From the NCBI GenBank assembly GCA_026989495.1, contig JALSJE010000010.1:1-32979 (forward strand): a stretch of 32,979 bases of DNA, in the 5' to 3' direction. This DNA comes from Gammaproteobacteria bacterium (GTDB lineage Bacteria; Pseudomonadota; Gammaproteobacteria; S144-34). The notes beneath the pieces are model-generated. The model had not been told where the DNA came from. It made no database searches and saw only the letters and a program-made list of their open reading frames with translations. This document shows positions 1 to 5,952 of this stretch, piece after piece; the stretch's first letter is position 1; each line of letters opens with the position of its first letter. The translations under genes were made by a program, and so were the position numbers.

Positions 1-75
1 ATGGTGGCGGAGCTTCCCAAGGAGGAGAAGGAGGGCGCCGGCGCCGGCATGGGCGGCGGCATGGAGGACTTCTGA
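1..75 (+). CDS. groEL: GroEL chaperonin, C-terminal end only (partial)
   Basis: Only the last 24 residues and the stop codon lie in the window. The frame is open from base 1 and ends in a Gly/Met-rich tail (GAGAGMGGGMEDF), the flexible C-terminus typical of GroEL subunits, which lines the folding cavity. The preceding residues (MVAELPKEE) also fit the usual end of the equatorial domain. A strong intrinsic terminator follows 35 bases later, as expected for the last gene of a groES-groEL operon. The body of the gene is outside the window, so the call rests on the tail alone. Confidence 0.85.
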   Translation: MVAELPKEEKEGAGAGMGGGMEDF

Positions 76-109
76 GGCCGCGAGGGAGCGCAGCCGTCAG
101 GGCTCCCGG

Positions 110-142
110 CCCCGCGCCCGCAAGGGCGCGGGGTTCTTTTTT
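110..142 (+). terminator. Rho-independent terminator of groEL
   Basis: A perfect 10-bp GC stem (CCCCGCGCCC at 110-119 with GGGCGCGGGG at 124-133), a 4-base loop, then TTCTTTTTT. This is a textbook intrinsic terminator on the plus strand, just after the groEL stop. Confidence 0.93.
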
Positions 143-607
143 GGGCTCTTCTGCCTTTTTCGTGGGTGCCTTGATTCGTGCGGCTGCTGTCGGGCGGGGC
201 GCGTGTGCCTGGATCCGTTGCGGGGCGGTATGGCGCCGGGGCCCGCGTGGAGCCGGCGCTTGGGCGATCCTTGCAGCCGCACCGGCCCCTCCGGCACCGT
301 CCCGACGCCTTCGAGGCGGCTTCACCTCCGTCCGTGAACCGGGCTTTCAGCCCCGATCCCCTGCCTCCGTAGGCGCGGCTTCCAGCCGCGCCGGGCCGGC
401 TGGAAGCCGGCCCCCACAGGGCGGGGGCGCCGGGGGGCTGGCACCCGCCCCGCGGGGAGGGGCCGGTATGCCCTTTTTCGCGAGGGGCTTGTGTCCGACG
501 GGGTCCCGGCCCTGTGCGCTGCGCGCTTCCATGGATCTTGCCGCGCATGCCGGACGCGATGCGCATCGACGAAGGGATTGCCCACGAGAACGGCAGAAGA
601 GCCAGAA
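143..607. other. Gene-free stretch with one hairpin-doublet repeat
   Basis: I find no convincing coding region here. Open frames on both strands have low-complexity Arg/Pro/Ala translations and no recognisable motifs. The stretch holds one copy of the intergenic repeat (372-413). It probably includes decayed remains of the element to which the neighbouring integrase relic belonged. Confidence 0.6.
372..413. repeat. REP-like hairpin doublet, copy 1
   Basis: Two adjacent 9-bp-stem hairpins with 3-base loops: GGCGCGGCT/AGCCGCGCC at 372-392 and GGGCCGGCT/AGCCGGCCC at 393-413. Their cores, GGCTTCCAGCC and GGCTGGAAGCC, are reverse complements, so the unit is an inverted pair. It is followed by a CCACAGGG tag. 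Near-identical units lie at 17779-17820, 17839-17859 (half) and 28128-28169 (inverted), all in intergenic DNA. Confidence 0.9.
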
Positions 608-1268
608 AGTATCTCTCCCCGCCGCATGGCCGTGGCCCAGGCAAGCTTGATGAGCGGCCAGAGCCACGGCAGGCGTTGATGGCTCGCAGGCGTCTTGGCC
701 TTCTCCCGGCAGGCTCGGCCCAGCGCCAGCATCTCGCGCCAGGACACCCGGCGGTCGCGACCTTGCGGGCGCGGCGGGCGCCGGACGTCGGAGAGGGGGT
801 TCTTCCAGCCTTCGAGGCCGGGGATCTCGCGCCGCGCCTAGGTGCAGGCGGCAGACAGCAGCCCGAGCTCGCGAATGACGGTCTCCGACGACGCGCCGTC
901 ACCCAGCCGCTCGTCGCGCCACCTGGCGAAGTCGGCCGGCCGGAGGTCGCGGAGGGGCTTCTCCCGCAGCGGGTGGGACTCGATCCAGCGCTGGAGGCGG
1001 TAGCGTTCGCTCTCCGCGCCGCGGCGCTTGGGCACCTCGCGCTGGAGGTATTCCCGCCAGAGCTCCTTCAGCGGCATCGCCAGGGCCTCGCTGGGCAGGC
1101 CATCGCGGTCGAGGTCGGCCTCGACCTGCCGGGCCCAGGCCTTGGCTCGCGCTGGGTCGCGAACGTCTGTGCGGCGCGGAAGGCGACCTGGCCGTCGCGC
1201 TTGCGGATCACCTCCGCGAGCCAGCGCACGTCTCCCCGGGCGGTGCACCGTTTCCGGATCCGGGCCAC
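608..1268 (-). pseudogene. Decayed phage/island-type tyrosine recombinase (integrase)
   Basis: Reading the minus strand from 1268, the N-terminus MARIRKR and a strand ending in TFATQ resemble the arm-binding domain of tRNA-targeting integrases. A one-base deletion near 1141-1148 shifts the frame. The next frame continues with KAWARQVEADLDRDG and a core-binding helix region. An in-frame TAG at 838-840 interrupts it, after which the same frame resumes (WKNPLSDVRRP) and reaches AWATAMRRGEIL, the box containing the first catalytic arginine. The rest of the catalytic domain, with the HxxR motif and the tyrosine, is missing. The gene is therefore broken three ways: frameshift, stop and 3' truncation. 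It points in the same direction as tRNA-Val and starts about 120 bases past its 3' end, the classic arrangement of an element integrated into a tRNA gene. Confidence 0.82.
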
Positions 1269-1340
1269 GCCATCCCCTCTGCGCTTGCGGGGTCCGTTGA
1301 GAGATTGCCACGGCGGACTCGGTCGGACAGGCGGCGGACA

Positions 1341-1368
1341 AAAGAGAGCCCGGCGCTGGGCCGGGCTC
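1341..1368 (-). terminator. Terminator of tRNA-Val
   Basis: A 9-bp stem (1346-1354 with 1360-1368, GAGCCCGGC/GCCGGGCTC), a 5-base loop, then TCTTTT when read on the minus strand. It lies 19 bases beyond the tRNA-Val CCA end. Confidence 0.82.
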
Positions 1369-1386
1369 GTAACTGATTGTTTTTCA

Positions 1387-1461
1387 TGGTGGGCGCTCCA
1401 GGGATCGAACCTGGGACCTCTGCCGTGTGAAGGCAGCGCTCTCCCGCTGAGCTAAGCGCCC
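1387..1461 (-). tRNA. tRNA-Val (anticodon CAC)
   Basis: The minus-strand cloverleaf starts GGGCGCTTAGCTCAG and has a 7-bp acceptor stem pairing with GAGCGCCC. The anticodon arm is CTGCC-TTCACAC-GGCAG, giving CAC (reads GUG). The T arm GGTTCGATCC is intact, and ACCA is encoded at the 3' end. The length is 75 nt. The nearby integrase relic suggests this gene once served as an attachment site. Confidence 0.95.
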
Positions 1462-1475
1462 GGGACGGGATGCGG

Positions 1476-1505
1476 ATTCTATGCCCGCCCTCTGCCGGCG
1501 GTCAA
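1476..1505 (-). promoter_or_regulatory. Sigma70 promoter of tRNA-Val
   Basis: On the minus strand TTGACC (1505-1500) and TAGAAT (1481-1476) are separated by 18 bases. The -10 lies about 15 bases upstream of the tRNA 5' end, leaving only a short leader. Both hexamers match the consensus at five of six positions. Confidence 0.72.
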
Positions 1506-1544
1506 ACCGGGGCCCGGCCGTGCCCTGTGCCGGACGGATGGGGG

Positions 1545-2417
1545 CTATGCCCTCCTCCGGATCCGTGGCGGCGTCCGGCGGTAGAGGATGAAGGTGAGGT
1601 CGTCGGGCTTGTGGGGTGCGCCGGCTCCCGTGGCCGCCATGCGCGCGGCGCAGGCGGCGCGCAGGGCCTCGGCGGCCGCCATGAGGGGGCCCTTGCGGAC
1701 GAGGGCCACGATCTCCTCCAGATGCAGGTTGTCGAAGAGCCCGTCGCTCGCGAGCAGCACGGTGTCGCGCGGGGCGAGCCGCAGCACGGGCCCCACCTCG
1801 ATGCGCATCTCCGGCGAGCCGATGAGGTTGGTGACCAGGTGGCGGTCGGCGTGGTGCAGGGCCTCGCGCTCGTCGATGAGCCCCGCCTCCACGCCGTAGG
1901 CCACGGGGGCGTGGGAGACGGTCTGCCACTTGACCCGCCCGCGCTGGCCCACGACGAGCAGCTCGGAGTCGCCCACGTGGTAAGGGCGCAGGGTGCCGGC
2001 CCGGATTTCGGCAGCCACCAGGGTGGTGCCGGCGCCGAGGCCTTTCGCCAACAGGCCGCGGTTGGCCTGCTCGATGGCGTCGAGGATGGCGCCGCGCAGC
2101 TCTCGCCCCGCGCGCGCGGCGGTCACCAGCGCCGCCCTGAGCGCCCGCATGGCGCAGGCCGAGGCCTGCTCGCCCGCGCGTTGTCCGCCGAGGCCGTCGG
2201 CCACGGCGAGCACCCCGGCCTCGGCCTCGAGCGGCAGCACGGCGGCGGCGTCCTCGTTCGGCCCCTCCTTGCCCGGGGCGCGGCGGGTGTAGAGGACGGC
2301 CTCGCCGCCGGCGAGCGCGAAGGGGAGCGGCGCCTCCAGGTCCTCGGCCAGGAACAGGGCCGGGTCCGGCAGCGGCGCGGCGAGCGTAGCGGGCGTGTCC
2401 TCGCGTCCGGTGGCCAC
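1545..2417 (-). CDS. PP2C-family serine/threonine protein phosphatase
   Basis: A 290-residue, metal-dependent PPM/PP2C phosphatase, predicted cytosolic. The family motifs appear in order: NEDAA (about 54-58), VADGLGG (about 72-78, metal-binding Asp and Gly), GTT in the central strand, HVGDS, LLASDGLFD and near the end KPDDLT, which supplies the last metal-binding Asp. There is no membrane segment. The start is GTG, preceded by a GAGGGGA ribosome-binding site that overlaps the stop of the upstream kinase gene, so the two are probably translationally coupled. The kinase-phosphatase pairing implies reversible Ser/Thr phosphorylation of a shared set of targets. The family assignment is secure, but the substrate is unknown. 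Confidence 0.93.
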   Translation of the reverse strand: MATGREDTPATLAAPLPDPALFLAEDLEAPLPFALAGGEAVLYTRRAPGKEGPNEDAAAVLPLEAEAGVLAVADGLGGQRAGEQASACAMRALRAALVTAARAGRELRGAILDAIEQANRGLLAKGLGAGTTLVAAEIRAGTLRPYHVGDSELLVVGQRGRVKWQTVSHAPVAYGVEAGLIDEREALHHADRHLVTNLIGSPEMRIEVGPVLRLAPRDTVLLASDGLFDNLHLEEIVALVRKGPLMAAAEALRAACAARMAATGAGAPHKPDDLTFILYRRTPPRIRRRA

Positions 2418-2429
2418 GGCCGGGTCCCC

Positions 2430-3173
2430 TCAGTCCCAGTGCAGCGTCTCCAGGTGCTCGCGCAGGCGCCGCGCCGTGCGGAAGCGGCGCAGGATGAGGC
2501 TGCGCTTGAGCCCGCAGACGATCTCCTTGACCTGCCGCGGCTGGCGTGCGTAGTGGCGGCGGCCTCCGAGGGCGTCGTAGAAGAGGCGCACCAGGTCGAG
2601 CACGTCCTGGCGCATGGCCTCCGCGGTGGCCGGCCCCGCGTGGAACAGGTCGATCAGCTTGATCTCGAAGCCGAGCCCGATCTGGCGCACGATCACGTTG
2701 TCCGAGTGCAGGTCCCCGTGGTACTCGCGGGCCTCGTGGATGCACTCCACCCCGCGCGCGAGCGCGTGCAGGAGGTGCAGCCCCATGAAGGGCTCCACGC
2801 GCCGGCCCGGCTGGCGGGCGAGCCAGTCCGTGAGCAGCTCGCCCTCCACGTAGTCGGAGACCAGGAAGGTGACGGGCATGCGCCGCACCAGCAGGGTCTC
2901 CTGCGTCCGGTACTGGATGACGATGGGGCAGTGGCGCAGCTTGTGGAGCTTGCGGGCGTAGGCGCGCGCTGTGCGGTTGCCGGGGTTGCGGTGGGGGAAG
3001 AAGAACTTGCCCGCCCGCTCGATCCCGGTGGCCAGCTCGCGCAGCATGTAGACCTCTCCCTCCCAGCCGCTGCCGAGGCGGGAGAGGACCTCGTACTTCC
3101 TGAGCAGGACGCGGCCCGGCTCGAAGTCGAAGCGCTCGATCACCGGGGACCGCGTGCGCGCCCGGCCCGCCAT
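2430..3173 (-). CDS. Minimal eukaryotic-like protein kinase
   Basis: A 247-residue protein with the main landmarks of the protein-kinase fold: glycine loop GSGWEGEV (34-41), a candidate ATP-anchoring Lys at about 56 (AGKFFF), the catalytic loop HGDLHSDN (152-159), and a metal-binding Asp at about 175 within IDLFH. The usual DFG therefore reads DLF. The HGDLH form is shared with atypical kinases such as the RIO and ABC1 groups. The C-lobe is short and there is no transmembrane or PASTA segment. I chose ATG 3173 because GGAGGGGG precedes it at good spacing; the frame stays open upstream but lacks such a site. It lies 12 bases before the phosphatase gene and diverges from gltX. Kinase fold likely, activity not certain. 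Confidence 0.85.
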   Translation of the reverse strand: MAGRARTRSPVIERFDFEPGRVLLRKYEVLSRLGSGWEGEVYMLRELATGIERAGKFFFPHRNPGNRTARAYARKLHKLRHCPIVIQYRTQETLLVRRMPVTFLVSDYVEGELLTDWLARQPGRRVEPFMGLHLLHALARGVECIHEAREYHGDLHSDNVIVRQIGLGFEIKLIDLFHAGPATAEAMRQDVLDLVRLFYDALGGRRHYARQPRQVKEIVCGLKRSLILRRFRTARRLREHLETLHWD

Positions 3174-3231
3174 CTTGCCCCCTCCGGGGCCCGCCCGGGC
3201 CCCGCGGACCGCGCCATGATAGCGGAAAACC

Positions 3232-3259
3232 GTGCCGTGGCGGGCGGTTCTGCTACAAT
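3232..3259 (+). promoter_or_regulatory. Probable promoter of gltX
   Basis: TACAAT at 3254-3259 is a good -10. A poor -35 (GTGCCG at 3232-3237) lies 16 bases upstream. The implied start near 3266 leaves a leader of about 26 bases before the gltX ATG. The -10 is convincing; the -35 is weak. Confidence 0.55.
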
Positions 3260-3291
3260 GCGCGGCCTTCCGCAGGCCGGGAGACGCCGGG

Positions 3292-4701
3292 ATGACGGTC
3301 AGGACGCGCTTCGCCCCCAGCCCCACCGGATACCTGCACATCGGTGGGGCGCGTACCGCGCTCTACTCGTGGCTGCATGCGCGCCGCCACGGGGGGCGCT
3401 TCGTGCTGCGCATCGAGGACACCGACCGCGAGCGCTCCACGGAGGCGTCGGTGCGCGCGATCCTGGAGGGCATGGAATGGCTCGGCCTCGCCTGGGACGA
3501 GGGGCCCCACTTCCAGAGCCGGCGCTTCGAGCGCTACCGCGAGGTGGTCGAGCGGCTGCTGGCGAGCGGCCACGCCTACCTTTGCTATTGCTCCAAGGAG
3601 CGGCTCGAGCGCCTGCGCGCCGAGCAGCTCGCGCGCAAGGAGAAGCCCCGCTACGACGGGCTGTGCCGCGACCGCACGGATCCTCCCCCGGAAGGCGTGC
3701 AGCCGGTGGTGCGCTTCCGCAACCCGCGCGAGGGCGAGGTGGTGGTGGAGGACCTCATCCGCGGGCGCGTGGTCTTCGCCAACGCCGAGCTCGACGATCT
3801 CATCATCCAGCGCGCGGACGGCACCCCCACCTACAACCTCACCGTGGTGGTGGACGACTGGGACATGGGCATCACCCACGTCATCCGCGGCGACGACCAC
3901 CTCAACAACACCCCGCGCCAGATCAACATCATGCGTGCGCTGGGGGTGGAGCCGCCGACCTACGCCCACGTGCCCATGATCCTGGGGCCGGACGGCAAGC
4001 GCCTGTCCAAGCGCCACGGGGCGGTCTCCGTGCTCCAGTATCGCGACGAGGGCTACCTGCCGGAGGCGCTGCTCAACTATCTGGTGCGGCTCGGCTGGTC
4101 GCACGGCGACCAGGAGATCTTCTCCGTGGAGGAGATGATCCGCCTGTTCGACATCCGCGAGGTCAACAAGGCCGCCTCCACCTTCAACCCGGACAAGCTC
4201 CTCTGGCTCAACCACCACTACATCCAGTCGAGCGACCCCGCCCACGTGGCCCGCCATCTCGCCTGGCACATGGCGCGCCTCGGGATCGACACCGCCGGGG
4301 GGCCGCCGCTGGAGGCGGTGGTGCTGGCCCAGCGCGAGCGCTGCAAGACCCTGAAGGAGATGGCCGAGCGCAGCCGCTACTTCTACGAGGAGCCGGCCGG
4401 CTACGAGGAGAAGGCCGCCGCCAGGCACCTCACCCCGGAGTCGGCCCCGGTGCTGGAGGCGCTGCGGGAGCGGCTCGCCGCCCTCGAGGAGTGGACGCCG
4501 GAGGCCATCCACACCCGCGCCGTGCTGCCCGTGACCGAGGCGCTGGGGCTCAAGCTGGGCAAGGTGGCCCAGCCGCTGCGGGTGGCGCTCACGGGCGGCA
4601 CCGTCTCGCCCCCCATCGACCAGACCGTGGCCCTGATCGGGCGCGAGCGCACGCTGGCGCGCATCGACCGGGCGCTCGACCATATGGGGACCGGCGCCTG
4701 A
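3292..4701 (+). CDS. gltX: Glutamyl-tRNA synthetase
   Basis: A 469-residue class Ib aminoacyl-tRNA synthetase that charges tRNA-Glu with glutamate in the cytosol. The N-terminus [18 protein letters not shown] carries the HIGH signature. The KMSKS-equivalent KRLSKRHG lies near residue 238, and the C-terminal anticodon-binding domain has ordinary length. ATG 3292 places the conserved FAPSPTG immediately after a five-residue lead, as in the family. The gene is followed by tRNA-Ala and tRNA-Glu(TTC), so the enzyme and one of its substrates are encoded within 400 bases. A related GluQ-RS is encoded at 28297-29265. Confidence 0.97.
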   Translation: MTVRTRFAPSPTGYLHIGGARTALYSWLHARRHGGRFVLRIEDTDRERSTEASVRAILEGMEWLGLAWDEGPHFQSRRFERYREVVERLLASGHAYLCYCSKERLERLRAEQLARKEKPRYDGLCRDRTDPPPEGVQPVVRFRNPREGEVVVEDLIRGRVVFANAELDDLIIQRADGTPTYNLTVVVDDWDMGITHVIRGDDHLNNTPRQINIMRALGVEPPTYAHVPMILGPDGKRLSKRHGAVSVLQYRDEGYLPEALLNYLVRLGWSHGDQEIFSVEEMIRLFDIREVNKAASTFNPDKLLWLNHHYIQSSDPAHVARHLAWHMARLGIDTAGGPPLEAVVLAQRERCKTLKEMAERSRYFYEEPAGYEEKAAARHLTPESAPVLEALRERLAALEEWTPEAIHTRAVLPVTEALGLKLGKVAQPLRVALTGGTVSPPIDQTVALIGRERTLARIDRALDHMGTGA

Positions 4702-4737
4702 GCGCGTGCCGTGATGGGGTATAATTCAGCTTCCGGG

Positions 4738-4766
4738 TTGACAGCGCAGGGGTGCCTGCGTAGATT
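4738..4766 (+). promoter_or_regulatory. Strong sigma70 promoter for the tRNA-Ala/tRNA-Glu unit
   Basis: A perfect -35 TTGACA (4738-4743), an exact 17-base spacer and TAGATT (4761-4766). The bases after the -10 are GC-rich (GCCCGGCGCGC), the discriminator type associated with ppGpp/DksA stringent control of stable RNA genes. A second -10-like TATAAT at 4720-4725 has no good -35. The mature tRNA begins at 4785. Confidence 0.85.
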
Positions 4767-4784
4767 GCCCGGCGCGCTTTTCAC

Positions 4785-4860
4785 GGGGCCATAGCTCAGC
4801 TGGGAGAGCGCCAGCATGGCATGCTGGAGGTCGCCGGTTCGATCCCGGCTGGCTCCACCA
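4785..4860 (+). tRNA. tRNA-Ala (anticodon GGC)
   Basis: A 76-nt cloverleaf: acceptor GGGGCCA/TGGCTCC (one G-U), D arm AGCTCAGCTGGGAGAGC, anticodon arm CCAGC-ATGGCAT-GCTGG giving GGC, T arm GGTTCGATCC, and encoded ACCA. Confidence 0.96.
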
Positions 4861-4866
4861 GAGGCG

Positions 4867-4890
4867 GACGGGCCCCGCGCGGGGCCCGTC
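4867..4890 (+). other. Strong hairpin after tRNA-Ala (processing or partial terminator)
   Basis: A perfect 10-bp stem GACGGGCCCC/GGGGCCCGTC with loop GCGC lies 7 bases past the tRNA end. No T-run follows, so it is more likely a pause or RNase-processing structure than a full terminator. That allows read-through into the small gene and tRNA-Glu. Confidence 0.55.
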
Positions 4891-4908
4891 TCGTGAGCGG
4901 AGGCAGGC

Positions 4909-5097
4909 ATGGGCCGCATCGGCCGGCTGACCGTCTTGGCCGGCGCCGCCCTGAGCGGGGTGGGGCTGGCGGCGGGCTTCGGGGCGCTCTTCCTCGATGC
5001 CCACGGCGCTGCGGTCGAGCTGCTCGGCATGGTGCCGATCGGTTTCGTGCTGCTGCTCACGGGGACGGTGATCTCCCAGCTCCACCGCCCCCGCTGA
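4909..5097 (+). CDS. Small two-helix membrane protein between tRNA genes
   Basis: A 62-residue protein with two hydrophobic segments (about 8-30 and 38-57) joined by a short polar turn and ending in a basic QLHRPR tail, the layout of a small inner-membrane hairpin protein. A GGAGG ribosome-binding site stands at the proper distance before the ATG, and hydrophobic residues occur in two clean blocks, which argues for real coding. It sits between tRNA-Ala and tRNA-Glu in the same direction and probably shares their transcript. I recognise no family and assign no function. Confidence 0.7.
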   Translation: MGRIGRLTVLAGAALSGVGLAAGFGALFLDAHGAAVELLGMVPIGFVLLLTGTVISQLHRPR

Positions 5098-5111
5098 GGC
5101 GCAGGTTCCTC

Positions 5112-5188
5112 GTCCCCATCGTCTAGCTGGCCTAGGACTCAGCCCTTTCAAGGCTGCAACACGGGTTCGAATCCCGTTGGGGACGCCA
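5112..5188 (+). tRNA. tRNA-Glu (anticodon TTC)
   Basis: Cloverleaf with acceptor GTCCCCA/TGGGGAC, anticodon arm CAGCC-CTTTCAA-GGCTG giving TTC, T arm GGTTCGAATCC, discriminator G and encoded CCA. No separate good promoter is seen between the small membrane-protein gene and this tRNA, so it is probably read from 4738-4766. Confidence 0.95.
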
Positions 5189-5210
5189 CCGATCTCCCGG
5201 TTGGACGGAG

Positions 5211-5879
5211 TCAGCCGGGAGCCGCTCCGAGGGATGCGAGCGATTCGGCGGCGATCTCGCGCACGTCCGGGTGGTCGTCCGCCAGCAGCCGCTCCAGCCA
5301 GGGGCGCGCGGAGGGTGCGCGGGTGAGGCCGAGGTAGTGCGCCGCGTCGGCGCGCAGCGCCGGGCGCACCGAGCGGGTGAGCGCCCCCAGCGCGTCGATC
5401 CAGGGCGCGAGCGCACCTTCGGCCGCGAGCTGCTCCAGCAGGGCGGCCACGCCGAAGCGCGCCTTGAGGTCGGTCTCCTCCGCCTCCAGGAGGCGCAGCA
5501 GGGCGGGCACCCACAGCCCGGGCGCCGCCCGCGCGCGCCGCAGCATGGGTTCCAGCCGTCCGGCGACGAGTTCCGCTTCCACGTAACGGGCCCGCCCCGC
5601 CACGGTGCCCGCCGCGCGGGCCCATTCGCGCAGCTCACCCTCCGTGTGCAGGCCCTCGAGCTCCAGCGGCCCGAGACGCAGCCACGGCACGGCCCGGATG
5701 CCGAGGGCGCGTGCCCGGTCGGCCTCGCGTGCGACGTCGTGGACCGTGAGCGCACCGATCTCGCCGGCCGCGCGCAGCCGCTCCAGCGCCGCGCGCACCC
5801 GCGGGCAGTGGGGGCAGCCCGGCGCGGTCCACAGCTCGGCCTCGGGCGCCGGGCGGGCGGTTTCGGATGTCCCGGTCAC
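5211..5879 (-). CDS. Thioredoxin/glutaredoxin-fold protein with C-terminal HEAT-like repeats
   Basis: A 222-residue protein. Residues about 15-90 look like a glutaredoxin/thioredoxin domain: a strand followed by the redox-type motif CPHC, a helix rich in Arg/Ala, and the cis-proline region IRAVPWLRLG. From about residue 110 onward the sequence is helical with paired leucine-rich helices, ending in a segment (LLADDHPDVREIAAESLASL) typical of HEAT/PBS-lyase-type repeats. The combination suggests a disulfide-active or metal-binding head on a protein-docking scaffold. The start is GTG with no strong ribosome-binding site, and no better start lies upstream. It diverges from recC. The domain calls are fairly safe, but the role is unknown. 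Confidence 0.8.
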   Translation of the reverse strand: MTGTSETARPAPEAELWTAPGCPHCPRVRAALERLRAAGEIGALTVHDVAREADRARALGIRAVPWLRLGPLELEGLHTEGELREWARAAGTVAGRARYVEAELVAGRLEPMLRRARAAPGLWVPALLRLLEAEETDLKARFGVAALLEQLAAEGALAPWIDALGALTRSVRPALRADAAHYLGLTRAPSARPWLERLLADDHPDVREIAAESLASLGAAPG

Positions 5880-5952
5880 GGCCCGGCCAGCTTAGCACCG
5901 GCGGGGCACAGGCTCACGGGCTGAGCCCCTTGCCGGGGTACACTTGCCCGGC

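Noticed and set aside
141-650. Plus-strand open frames in the groEL-tRNA-Val gap
   Set aside because: They run through the hairpin-doublet repeat and the integrase relic, have low-complexity translations and no homologous motifs.
4720-4725. TATAAT as a second promoter for tRNA-Ala
   Set aside because: The -10 is perfect, but no acceptable -35 or extended -10 is present at the right distance. The TTGACA-N17-TAGATT promoter downstream is better.
5194-5221. Inverted repeat CTCCCGG/CCGGGAG after tRNA-Glu as a terminator
   Set aside because: The 14-base loop and absence of a T-run make it weak, and it overlaps the end of the opposite coding gene.
5939-5944. TACACT as the recC promoter
   Set aside because: The hexamer is plausible but lacks a -35 and would start transcription almost at the ATG. 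Kept only as a remark in the recC entry.
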